From the NCBI RefSeq assembly GCF_000163295.1, contig NZ_GG700527.1, forward strand, positions 203,453 through 267,452: a stretch of 64,000 nucleotides of DNA, read 5' to 3'. Position 1 is the first letter of the stretch. The number at the start of each line of letters is the position of its first letter. This document shows positions 56,425 through 64,000 of this stretch, one piece after another. Source of the stretch: Anaerococcus vaginalis ATCC 51170 (GTDB taxonomy: Bacteria; Bacillota; Clostridia; Tissierellales; Peptoniphilaceae). The notes beneath the pieces are model-generated. The model ran no database searches. It worked only from the letters and a program-made list of their open reading frames with translations, and was not told where the DNA came from. A program made the position numbers and the translations under genes.

Positions 56425-57555
56425 ATGGAAAAAATAATAATAACAACAAGCTTTGGTATGGAAAGCTTAATAAAAAGACAATTAGAAGAAGAAAATTACA
56501 AAAATTTTGAAGTTTTAAATGGAAAAATTATTTTAAATGGAAATTTGGATGATATAGGCTATTTAAATTTAAATTTAAGAGAAGCTGATAGGATATTTTT
56601 AGAAATTGAATATTTTACTGCAAAAACTTTTGAAGAATTATTTGAAAATATAAAAAAAATAGATTGGTTTGATTATTTAAAAATCGATGATAATTTTATT
56701 GTAAATGCAAGAACTTACAAATCAAAATTGTTTTCTATTCCTTCAATCCAATCAATAAGTGAAAAAGCTATAATTGATTCATTAAAAAGAAAATATAAAA
56801 TTTCAACTTTTAAAAAATCAGGCTCTCGTGTTCAAGTTGAAATTATGATTGAAAAAGATAAGGTTTCAGTTTGCCTTGATACATCAGGAGATGGTCTTCA
56901 CAAGAGAGGTTATAGACAAGGAAGTGTAAAAGCTCCTATAAGAGAAAATTTGGCAGCAGGGCTTGTTGATTTATCTTTTTATAAAGATGATAGGTTTTTG
57001 TTTGATGGATTTTGTGGTTCAGGTACTATTTTAATTGAGGCTGCAAGAAAAGAAAGAAATATAGCACCAGGACTTGATAGAGATTTTGATTTTACATCTT
57101 TTAAATTTTACGACAAAAAAAGATTTGAAAAAATAAAAAAAGAAGCTTATGAAAAAATTGATTATAGGAAAAAAATAAATATTCTAGGTTCTGATATATC
57201 CAAAAAAGCAATTGAGCTTGCAAAAAATAATGCTTTGAATGCAGGAGTTTATGAAGATATTACTTTTTTAAATAAGGATTTCAAAGATATAAATTTAAAA
57301 AATAATTTTGGAATTTTCATTTCAAATCCACCATACGGAGAAAGATTATCAAGATTTGATAAGGCAAAAATTTCAAAAATGATAAATGAAAAATTTGAAA
57401 ATTTAAACACTTGGTCAATGTTTATAATTTCATCAGATGAAAATATTGATAAAAATATAAAAAGAAAATTATCCAAAAAAAGAAAACTATATAACGGAGG
57501 ACAAAAAGTAGATTTATATCAATTTTTTGGCAAAAAACCAAAAAAAGATAGATAA
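56425..57555 (+). CDS. THUMP-domain rRNA guanine-N2-methyltransferase (RlmL/YpsC family)
   Basis: A 376-residue protein. N-terminal ferredoxin-like/THUMP region (about 1-160), then a Rossmann methyltransferase with DGFCGSGTILIEAARKERN near 193-211 and the N6/N2 motif FISNPPYGERLS near 302-313. It modifies 23S rRNA guanine (position 2445 in E. coli RlmL). No Shine-Dalgarno is visible before the ATG, which lies nine bases after a TATAAT, so the mRNA may be leaderless. The start is fixed by the EKIIITTSFGMESL N terminus typical of the family. Confidence 0.9.
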   Translation: MEKIIITTSFGMESLIKRQLEEENYKNFEVLNGKIILNGNLDDIGYLNLNLREADRIFLEIEYFTAKTFEELFENIKKIDWFDYLKIDDNFIVNARTYKSKLFSIPSIQSISEKAIIDSLKRKYKISTFKKSGSRVQVEIMIEKDKVSVCLDTSGDGLHKRGYRQGSVKAPIRENLAAGLVDLSFYKDDRFLFDGFCGSGTILIEAARKERNIAPGLDRDFDFTSFKFYDKKRFEKIKKEAYEKIDYRKKINILGSDISKKAIELAKNNALNAGVYEDITFLNKDFKDINLKNNFGIFISNPPYGERLSRFDKAKISKMINEKFENLNTWSMFIISSDENIDKNIKRKLSKKRKLYNGGQKVDLYQFFGKKPKKDR

Positions 57556-57596
57556 AATTACTTTTAAGTGGTACTATAATTACAGTTATTTAGGAG

Positions 57597-59015
57597 GTGT
57601 TTATTATCGATAATCAACAAACAAGTAATAATACAAAAAAAGTCTTTTTAACAATAGGTGGTATTGTTGTAGGAATATATATAATCGGTACTATTTTATT
57701 TACATTTGTAAGCTTACCAAATACACATGTAAATGGTAGAGATGTTTCATTTGCTCCAAAAGAATCAGTCATTGGAGATAGCGTTGGAGATTTTGATATA
57801 AAAATCAAAGGAATTGATGATAAAGAGCTAGTTTTTAATTCAAAAGATATTGACTACAAGGCAAATATCCCAAAAGGAGCAAGTCTTGACCAAAATCCAT
57901 TAAAATGGCCTATAAGTTTCTTCTCAAAAGAAAGTTTTGAATTTGATTATAAAGTAAACTATGATGAAAATAAACTTGAAGATATTTTAAAAAATTCTCA
58001 GTTTATGAATAAAATAGTAGAACCAGAAGATGCAAAATTAGAATTTGATGGAAAAGAATTTAAAATAAAAGAAGAAATAAAGGGAAATAAAGTAAAATAC
58101 AATAAATTAAAGCAAGCCCTTGTATCAGCAATAAAAACAAGAAATGCTGATATAGAACTTGATGAATCTTTTTATGAACAACCAAAAGTTTATGCAAAAG
58201 ATGAAAATTTACAAAAAGCATTAAACCAAGCAAACGAAGCATTAAAATTGAGCTTTAAATTTAATATTAATGGATTTGATTATAAAATTGAAGGCGAAAA
58301 ATTAGCTGATATGGTTGATTTTGAAGATGGAAAATTAACTTTAAATCACGAAAAAGTTACAGAATATGTAAGTAAAATGGCAGAAGAAACAAATACTTAC
58401 GGCAAAAATAGAAAGTTTAAAGCTACTGATCTTGGAGAAATAACTGTAAATCCTGGAGTTTATGGATATAAACTAAATGAAGAAGAAACAATTAAATCAT
58501 TTTTAGATGCTTTTGAAAAAGGTAAATCAGCAGAAATAGAGCCTGTTTATTTAAAAGCAGGTCTTAACAGATATGAGGATGGGTCTGATATTAAAGACAC
58601 ATATATAGAAGTAGATTTATCTAGACAACATGTTTGGTATTATAAAAATGGAGAAGTATTATTGTCAACTGACATAGTTACAGGAAGATTATCTGAGGGA
58701 GCTTTAACTAATAAAGGTGTAGGGTCTATACTTTCTAAAGAAAAAAATTCTACATTAAAGGGAAAAAATTTTGATGGAAGTGATTACAAAACACCAGTAA
58801 AATATTGGATGCCAATAGGCTGGGATGGCGAAGGATTCCATGATGCTAATTGGAGATATTCTTTTGGTGGAAATATTTATTTATATAATGGTTCTCATGG
58901 TTGCCTAAATATGCAACCAAGTCAAGCTGAAAAATTATTTAATTTAGTTGAGCATAATACTCCTGTAGTTATATATGAATCATCAACAGATTATTCACCA
59001 CCAATGTCATATTAA
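57597..59015 (+). CDS. L,D-transpeptidase (YkuD domain) with PG-binding region
   Basis: A protein of about 470 residues. A short cytoplasmic tail and one membrane anchor (VFLTIGGIVVGIYIIGTI near 16-33), a long extracellular PG_binding_4-type region (to about 330), and a C-terminal YkuD domain with SHGCLNMQPSQAEKLF near 437 holding the catalytic Cys. It makes 3-3 peptidoglycan cross-links, which resist most beta-lactams. No in-frame ATG exists near the N terminus. The GTG at 57597 lies inside the AGGAGG ribosome site; ATT (57603) or ATC (57606) are the codons at proper distance. TATAAT at 57575-57580. Confidence 0.85.
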   Translation: MFIIDNQQTSNNTKKVFLTIGGIVVGIYIIGTILFTFVSLPNTHVNGRDVSFAPKESVIGDSVGDFDIKIKGIDDKELVFNSKDIDYKANIPKGASLDQNPLKWPISFFSKESFEFDYKVNYDENKLEDILKNSQFMNKIVEPEDAKLEFDGKEFKIKEEIKGNKVKYNKLKQALVSAIKTRNADIELDESFYEQPKVYAKDENLQKALNQANEALKLSFKFNINGFDYKIEGEKLADMVDFEDGKLTLNHEKVTEYVSKMAEETNTYGKNRKFKATDLGEITVNPGVYGYKLNEEETIKSFLDAFEKGKSAEIEPVYLKAGLNRYEDGSDIKDTYIEVDLSRQHVWYYKNGEVLLSTDIVTGRLSEGALTNKGVGSILSKEKNSTLKGKNFDGSDYKTPVKYWMPIGWDGEGFHDANWRYSFGGNIYLYNGSHGCLNMQPSQAEKLFNLVEHNTPVVIYESSTDYSPPMSY

Positions 59016-59020
59016 TTTTA

Positions 59021-59056
59021 AAAAAGTGCTATCTATTTTTTAGATAGTCGCTTTTT
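59021..59056 (+). terminator. Terminator after the L,D-transpeptidase gene
   Basis: AAGTG-c-TATCTA pairs with TAGATA-gt-CGCTT around a T-rich loop, then TTTTT. Confidence 0.75.
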
Positions 59057-59087
59057 ATGTTTAAAAAAGTATTGAAAGGAAGAAAAA

Positions 59088-59921
59088 TTGATTAAAATTG
59101 AAAATTTAAATTTTTCTTATAAAAATAATTCAGACGAAAATGAAAATATAGAATACACTGCGGCTTTAAATGATTTAGATTTGTCAATTAATAAGGGAGA
59201 ATTTGTAGCTATTTTAGGTCATAATGGATCAGGAAAATCAACTTTGGCAAAGCTTTTGAATGGACAAATATTTCCTACAAGTGGAGATATTTTAATTTGT
59301 GGAATGAATACAAAGGATGATAAAAAAATTTGGGAAATTAGGGAAAAATGTTCTATGGTTTTTCAAAATCCTGATAATCAAATGGTGGCAACTACTGTAG
59401 AAAATGAAGTTGCATTTGGTCCTGAAAATTTGCAAATTAAAAATCCCGAATTAAGACAAAGAGTAGATGAGGCAATAAAACTTGTAGGTATGCAAGATTA
59501 TATAAAAAAATCACCTTCAGAGCTTTCAGGCGGTCAAAAACAAAGAGTTTCTATAGCTGGAGTTATAGCTATGCTATCAGATTGTATTATATTTGATGAA
59601 CCAACAGCTATGCTTGATCCAAAAGGTAGAGCCGATGTTATGAATATAATACACGATTTAAATAAAAAATATAAAAAAACAGTCGTCCATATTACTCATT
59701 ATATGGAAGAGGCAGCTCTTGCTGATAGGATTATTGTTTTAAACAAAGGGAGAAAAGAGCTTGAAGGAAGTGCTAGGGAAGTTTTTTCAAATGTTAAAGA
59801 AATGAAAGATTTAGGACTTACAGTTCCACAAGTTACAGAAATTGCCTATGAGCTTGAAAAAGAAGGCTATGAGTTTGAAAAATTGCCTTTAAATATAGAA
59901 GAATTTTTGGAGCTAGTATGA
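59088..59921 (+). CDS. ecfA1: ECF transporter ATPase A1
   Basis: A 277-residue ABC ATPase of the energy-coupling-factor module for vitamin/micronutrient uptake. Walker A LGHNGSGKST near 43, MVFQNPDNQMVATTVENEVAFGPENL near 90 (CbiO-type Q-loop), signature LSGGQKQRVSIAG near 145, Walker B IIFDEPTAMLDP near 165. TTG start at 59088 with AAAGGAAG ahead. It overlaps ecfA2 by four bases. The S-component is encoded elsewhere, consistent with a shared group II module. Confidence 0.94.
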   Translation: MIKIENLNFSYKNNSDENENIEYTAALNDLDLSINKGEFVAILGHNGSGKSTLAKLLNGQIFPTSGDILICGMNTKDDKKIWEIREKCSMVFQNPDNQMVATTVENEVAFGPENLQIKNPELRQRVDEAIKLVGMQDYIKKSPSELSGGQKQRVSIAGVIAMLSDCIIFDEPTAMLDPKGRADVMNIIHDLNKKYKKTVVHITHYMEEAALADRIIVLNKGRKELEGSAREVFSNVKEMKDLGLTVPQVTEIAYELEKEGYEFEKLPLNIEEFLELV

Positions 59922-60775
59922 AAATTGAATTGAAAAATGTCGATTATATTTATAATGAAGATAGAGAAGAAAAAAGCTATGCTCTAAAAAATATAAATTT
60001 AGAGATTAATAAACATGAAATAATTGGTTTAATCGGACAAACTGGTTCTGGGAAATCCACTCTAGTACAACTTTTAAATGGACTTTTGATTCCTACAAAT
60101 GGAGATGTTTTTGTAGATGGAGTTAATACAAAAGAAAAAAAGACAAGAAGAGATATAAGATTTAAGGTTGGTCTTGTTTTTCAATATCCAGAAAATCAGT
60201 TGTTTGAAGAAACTGTTGCAAAGGATATTGCCTTTGGTCCAAAAAATATGGGGCTTTCTGATGAAGAAATTCAAAAAAGAGTAAAAAATTCTATGCAAGC
60301 AGTTGGTCTTGATTATGAAACTATAGCAGAAAAATCTCCCTTTGAATTATCTGGAGGTCAACAAAGAAGAGTTGCTCTTTGCGGAATTATTTCTATGAAT
60401 CCGAAAGTTTTAGTTTTAGATGAGCTTACAGCAGGACTTGATCCAAGGGGAAGAGATAATATTTTTGGAGAAATTTTAAAATTATATAACAATGACCCAG
60501 AACTTACAATTGTTTTGGTTTCGCATTCAATGGAAGATGTGGCAAAATATGTTGATAGGGTTATTGTTATGAACAAGGGAGAAATATTTTCTGATAAATC
60601 AACTTATGACACCTTTACAAAAACAGATTTATTGTCGATAGGATTAGATATTCCTCAAGTTACAAAATTTATGAAAGCCTTAAAGGAAAGAGGCGAAAAT
60701 GTAAGAGATGATATTTATACGGTTGAAGATGCTGTAGTTGAGTTAAAAAAATATTTGGAGGCTAAAAATGAGTAA
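59918..60775 (+). CDS. ecfA2: ECF transporter ATPase A2
   Basis: A 285-residue CbiO-type ATPase, partner of EcfA1. Walker A GQTGSGKST near 39, VFQYPENQLFEETVAKDIAFGPKN near 88, signature LSGGQQRRVALCG near 144. Walker B reads VLVLDELTAGLDP, with Leu in place of the near-universal Pro after the catalytic Glu. It overlaps ecfA1 and ecfT by four and eight bases, so the whole module is translationally coupled. Confidence 0.94.
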   Translation: MKIELKNVDYIYNEDREEKSYALKNINLEINKHEIIGLIGQTGSGKSTLVQLLNGLLIPTNGDVFVDGVNTKEKKTRRDIRFKVGLVFQYPENQLFEETVAKDIAFGPKNMGLSDEEIQKRVKNSMQAVGLDYETIAEKSPFELSGGQQRRVALCGIISMNPKVLVLDELTAGLDPRGRDNIFGEILKLYNNDPELTIVLVSHSMEDVAKYVDRVIVMNKGEIFSDKSTYDTFTKTDLLSIGLDIPQVTKFMKALKERGENVRDDIYTVEDAVVELKKYLEAKNE

Positions 60776-61562
60776 TATAGCGATAGGTCAATATTTGCCA
60801 TACGATACATTTATTCATAGACTTGATCCAAGAGTAAAATTAATTGCATCTTTGCTTTTTATAATTACAATATTTTTTGTAGAAAGTTTTGTAGGATATA
60901 TTCCTTTTGTGATTTTATTAATTGCAATGGTAAGTATTGGAAAAATTCCTGTAAAGTCCTTAATAAAAAGTATTAAGCCTTTGATATGGATTTTATTAAT
61001 AACTGGACTTATAAATTTATTTACAACAAGTGGAAGGACACTTTTTACAATTTTTTCCTTAACAGCAACTTATGAAGGATTGTATAAAACTATTTTTATG
61101 TTTGTAAGAATTATAATGATAGTTGTTTCTACTTCAGTTTTGACTTTTACAACTTCTCCAATGGAATTAACAGATGGTTTGGAAAAATTGTTAGGGCCTT
61201 TAAAAAAATTTGGTTTTCCGGCAGGAGAGCTTGCTATGATGGTTTCAATTTCTCTAAGATTTATTCCAACTTTATTTGAAGAGGCTCAAAGAATAAAAAT
61301 GGCACAAATGGCAAGAGGAGCAGATTTTGAATCTGGAAATATTATTAATAGGGCAAAAAATATGATTCCCTTATTAGTTCCTCTTTTTATAAATTCGTTT
61401 AAAAGAAGTGATGATCTTGCAACTGCAATGGAGGCAAGACTTTATAGGATTGGTAGAGAAAGAACAAGGCTAAATGAAATAAAAATGACAAAAACTGATA
61501 GTTTAGTTTTGATTTTATTTATTTTATTTTGTAGCGTGGTTATTATTAAATTTTTTATATGA
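60768..61562 (+). CDS. ecfT: ECF transporter transmembrane subunit T
   Basis: A 264-residue membrane protein with about six helices. LDPRVKLIASLLFI near 20, and the two coupling motifs AQRIKMAQMARGAD near 173-186 and EARLYRIGRERTRL near 223-236 (the Ala-Arg-Gly-type signatures contacting EcfA1/A2). It links the ATPases to substrate-specific S-components. It overlaps truA by four bases. Confidence 0.95.
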   Translation: MSNIAIGQYLPYDTFIHRLDPRVKLIASLLFIITIFFVESFVGYIPFVILLIAMVSIGKIPVKSLIKSIKPLIWILLITGLINLFTTSGRTLFTIFSLTATYEGLYKTIFMFVRIIMIVVSTSVLTFTTSPMELTDGLEKLLGPLKKFGFPAGELAMMVSISLRFIPTLFEEAQRIKMAQMARGADFESGNIINRAKNMIPLLVPLFINSFKRSDDLATAMEARLYRIGRERTRLNEIKMTKTDSLVLILFILFCSVVIIKFFI

Positions 61563-62317
61563 CAATTCAAAACATTTTATTAAAGATCCAATATGATGGG
61601 TCTTTATTTGAAGGATTTCAAATTCAAAAAAATAAAAGAACAGTACAAAAAGAGTTGGAAGATGCTATTAGGAAAGTTACTGGAGAAGAAAATAGGATTA
61701 TTGCTAGCGGAAGAACAGATAGTGGTGTTCATGCTAATGAAATGTATATAAATTTTTTGACTGCAAAAATTATTAGGGCTGATAAATTTCATTTTCATCT
61801 TAAAAAATATTTACCTGATGATATTTTAGCTCTTGAATCAAAAAAAGTAGACAAAAATTTTCATGCAAGATTTTCAGTAAAAACAAAAACTTATAAGTAT
61901 GTTATTTCGCTTGATAAAATTCTTCATCCAATTTATAGAAATTATATGGAGCAGATAACTTACAAACTTGATTTTGATAAACTTAAACAAGGAATGGAAA
62001 TTTTAAAGGGCGAACATGATTTTAAAGCCTTTATGCTTAGTGAAAAAAATGATATAATTAATACAATAAGAAAAATTGATGATTGCTACTTTGTTTTGAA
62101 TGAAAATAGATTGTATTTATATTTTAAGGCTGAAAGTTTTCTTCACAATCAAGTTAGAATTATGGCTGGCTCTTTGATTGAATTAAGTCGTGGGAAAATT
62201 AGCCTTGATGATTTTAAATATTACTTTAATAAAAATAATACAAGAAGAGCAAATCCAACTTTAAAAGCTGGAGGGCTTTATCTTGATAGTATAGACTATA
62301 GCAATTTAAAAAGTTAG
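61559..62317 (+). CDS. truA: tRNA pseudouridine(38-40) synthase TruA
   Basis: A 252-residue TruA. IQYDGSLFEGFQIQ at 9-22, the catalytic Asp in ASGRTDSGVHA near 50-60, RFSVKTKTYKYVI near 103 and FLHNQVRIMAGSLIE near 197-211. It follows the ecf module with ATGA overlap, an arrangement conserved in many Firmicutes. Confidence 0.95.
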   Translation: MTIQNILLKIQYDGSLFEGFQIQKNKRTVQKELEDAIRKVTGEENRIIASGRTDSGVHANEMYINFLTAKIIRADKFHFHLKKYLPDDILALESKKVDKNFHARFSVKTKTYKYVISLDKILHPIYRNYMEQITYKLDFDKLKQGMEILKGEHDFKAFMLSEKNDIINTIRKIDDCYFVLNENRLYLYFKAESFLHNQVRIMAGSLIELSRGKISLDDFKYYFNKNNTRRANPTLKAGGLYLDSIDYSNLKS

Positions 62318-62338
62318 TTATTATTATGGGAGAGTTAA

Positions 62339-63328
62339 ATGAGTAAAAATAAAAAAAATAATAGCTTTAAACTTGATAAAAAGCAAATGGCTATAGGCTT
62401 TTTTGCCCTTATTGTTTTGGCTTTAATTTTCTTTTTGTCAAGAAATATAGATTTTGCTAGTAAAGAAGGCAAGTCTTCAAAAGAAATTAATGAAAATTCT
62501 TATAATTCATCAAAGATTATGAGAGTTGACCTTGATGAGCTAAAATCAATTGATTTTGATTTGAATACTTGCGATGTAAGAATTCAACAATCTTCTACAA
62601 ATCCTTATGTAGAATATACGAACCTCTATAAGGATGATTATTCTTATGAAGTCAAAACTAAATATAAAGATGGTAATTTAAAATTATCTTCTGATATAAA
62701 AGGAAAAGAACTTTATATGAAAAACAAAATTCAAATTGTTAGAATTTTTTTGCCAAAAAATAAAAATCTAGAAAGTATCAAGGGTAGAGTTGGTGCTGGA
62801 GATATAAAAATAAGTGGGCTTTCATGTAAAGATTTGGATCTTGATTTAAAAAGTGGAAATATTTCTTTTGAAAATTCAAAAATTTCTGGTGCAGTTAAAA
62901 ATAAAACTGGCTCTATTATGCTAAAAAAATCTGAAATCAAAAATACTAATTTGACAACAACAAGTGGAAATATTTTGGTTTCCGATTGCAAGCTTATGGC
63001 AAATGAGTCCATGGAAACAGAAAATGGAGATATAAAAATAAAAATTAAAGATCCGATAAATTCTTTTAACATTAATGCAAAGTTAAATGTAGGAAATTTT
63101 GTTTTAGGAGATGTTTCTTATAGAAATATTTTGGATGGATACCAAACTGGAAAAAATAAAAAGAAAATCCTAAATCTTAAAACAAACATAGGAGATATTT
63201 TGTTTAATCAAAATGAAAAAGAACAAATAAATGAAGAAGATTTTATAGATGGGCCAGATGAACAATCTTCAAATGAATCTTCAAATTCAAATGACGACAA
63301 TATAAATAATAAAGAAGAAAATAATTAA
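62339..63328 (+). CDS. DUF4097-type membrane-anchored beta-helix protein
   Basis: A 329-residue protein. An N-terminal membrane anchor (AIGFFALIVLALIFFL near 18-33), then an extracellular right-handed beta-helix made of short repeats (IKGRVGAGDIKISGL, LDLKSGNISFENS, NKTGSIMLKKS, TTTSGNILVSDC, TENGDIKIKI), characteristic of DUF4097. An acidic/Ser/Asn-rich tail ends it. No enzymatic function is known. GGGAGAG precedes ATG; 21 bases after truA, so part of the ecf transcript. Confidence 0.82.
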   Translation: MSKNKKNNSFKLDKKQMAIGFFALIVLALIFFLSRNIDFASKEGKSSKEINENSYNSSKIMRVDLDELKSIDFDLNTCDVRIQQSSTNPYVEYTNLYKDDYSYEVKTKYKDGNLKLSSDIKGKELYMKNKIQIVRIFLPKNKNLESIKGRVGAGDIKISGLSCKDLDLDLKSGNISFENSKISGAVKNKTGSIMLKKSEIKNTNLTTTSGNILVSDCKLMANESMETENGDIKIKIKDPINSFNINAKLNVGNFVLGDVSYRNILDGYQTGKNKKKILNLKTNIGDILFNQNEKEQINEEDFIDGPDEQSSNESSNSNDDNINNKEENN

Positions 63329-63352
63329 GTTTTAGGCTTAATTATTTTTTTT
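63320..63352 (+). terminator. Terminator after the DUF4097 gene
   Basis: ATAATTAAG pairs with CTTAATTAT around a 7-base loop, followed by TTTTTTT. The arm begins in the last codons of the gene. Confidence 0.75.
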
Positions 63353-63368
63353 AGGTAAAAGGTAGGAT

Positions 63369-64000
63369 ATGAATATTTTAAAAAGTTTAAAAAAATATTT
63401 TGGTTTTGATTCTTTTAGAAAAGGGCAAGATGAATTAGTTGAAAATATATTAAAAGGAAATGATGTCTTGGGAGTTTTGCCGACAGGCGGTGGCAAATCA
63501 ATCTGCTATCAACTTCCAGCTCTAATGCTTGATGGAATTTGCCTTGTGATTTCTCCTTTAATTTCTTTAATGAAAGATCAAGTTGATTCTTTAAAAGAAA
63601 ATGGAATTAAGGCAGAATTTATAAATTCAAGCCAAGATATTAAAACTTATACACAAACTTTAAGAAAAATAAAAAGAAATGAAATAAAAATTTTATATAT
63701 TTCCCCAGAAAGATTAGAAAATGAATTTTTCATCGATTTTATTGAAGATTTAAATATTTCTTTTATAGCAGTTGATGAGGCACATTGTATTTCTCAGTGG
63801 GGACATGATTTTAGACCATCATATAAATTAATTCCCCAAATTTATGATTTGTTTGATAAAAAAATACAAATAGCAGCCTTCACTGCAACAGCTACAAAAT
63901 CAGTTAGAGAAGATATAATAAATAATTTAAAATTATCTAATCCTTTTGTAAAAGTTACAGGATTTGATAGGGAAAATCTTTTGTTTGAAGTAAGAAAGCC
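63369..64000 (+). CDS. recQ: ATP-dependent DNA helicase RecQ (5' part)
   Basis: The first 210 codons of RecQ, running off the window. Motif 0 FGFDSFRKGQDE near 11, Walker A VLPTGGGKSICYQLP near 36-50, VISPLISLMKDQVDSL near 59, ISPERLEN near 112, the DEAH box AVDEAHCISQWGHDFRPSY near 132-150, and FTATAT near 174. It unwinds DNA during recombination and repair. GGTAGGA precedes ATG. Confidence 0.96.
   Translation, partial: MNILKSLKKYFGFDSFRKGQDELVENILKGNDVLGVLPTGGGKSICYQLPALMLDGICLVISPLISLMKDQVDSLKENGIKAEFINSSQDIKTYTQTLRKIKRNEIKILYISPERLENEFFIDFIEDLNISFIAVDEAHCISQWGHDFRPSYKLIPQIYDLFDKKIQIAAFTATATKSVREDIINNLKLSNPFVKVTGFDRENLLFEVRK

Overview
The window is chromosomal DNA from a very AT-rich, low-GC Gram-positive anaerobe. 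Evidence for this includes strong AGGAGG-type ribosome binding sites, TTG/GTG starts, short intrinsic terminators, a butyrate-type acyl-CoA dehydrogenase/Etf block, a class II superoxide reductase, ECF transporter modules, MprF/OatA envelope defence and an L,D-transpeptidase. Gene content resembles the anaerobic cocci of the Peptoniphilaceae/Tissierellales (Anaerococcus, Peptoniphilus, Finegoldia); this placement is inference. The region is mostly core genome. No insertion sequence, prophage, CRISPR array or rRNA operon was seen.

Layout. 0.1-5 kb: mprF, a cyclophilin, then a nucleobase permease with a phosphoribosyltransferase. 5-8.5 kb (minus strand): mntP, an S41 peptidase, and a three-gene XRE regulator / ImmA-type protease / mnmM operon. 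8.8-15.7 kb: purH-purL-guaB behind a leader with a short ORF that runs into an intrinsic terminator. 15.67-16.05 kb: a palindromic intergenic element of about 370 bp. 16.1-19.1 kb: a free-standing ATP-cone protein, then the minus-strand operon glcD-lrgA-lrgB with a perfect palindrome in its promoter. 19.8-25.3 kb: acyl-CoA dehydrogenase, etfB, etfA, CoA-transferase and hbd, with two Rex-like operators. 25.4-30.1 kb: ispE-murI, a VanY-like protein, murJ. 30.2-34.9 kb (minus): a MoxR-type ATPase/VWA pair and an OatA-like acyltransferase. 35.2-39.9 kb: the branched-chain amino-acid importer livKHMGF. 40-42.6 kb: padR plus a HAAS membrane protein, trmB-rlmH, a glyoxalase-like protein. 42.8-47 kb: three tRNAs (Phe, Gly, Cys), a DUF6873-type protein, hisS, degV and an EamA transporter. 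47.1-52.9 kb: an orphan sugar PTS operon (P-loop kinase, PRD activator, EIIA, EIIB, EIIC, an unknown 94-residue protein, class II aldolase). 53-57.6 kb: an unknown protein with ybaK, an MBL-fold hydrolase with a second degV, superoxide reductase, an rRNA methyltransferase. 57.6-64 kb: L,D-transpeptidase, ecfA1-ecfA2-ecfT-truA, a DUF4097 protein and the 5' part of recQ.

How the parts fit. The 16-25 kb stretch reads as a redox/fermentation island. LrgAB (related to pyruvate and glycolate carriers) with a GlcD-type FAD oxidase would import and oxidise a 2-hydroxyacid. Bcd/EtfAB, Hbd and the CoA-transferase would dispose of reductant as butyrate, under NADH-sensing Rex control. Thiolase and crotonase are not in the window. 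The best candidates for something not yet described are the PTS/aldolase operon with its unknown small protein, the ATP-cone protein, the purHL leader, and the palindromic element after guaB.
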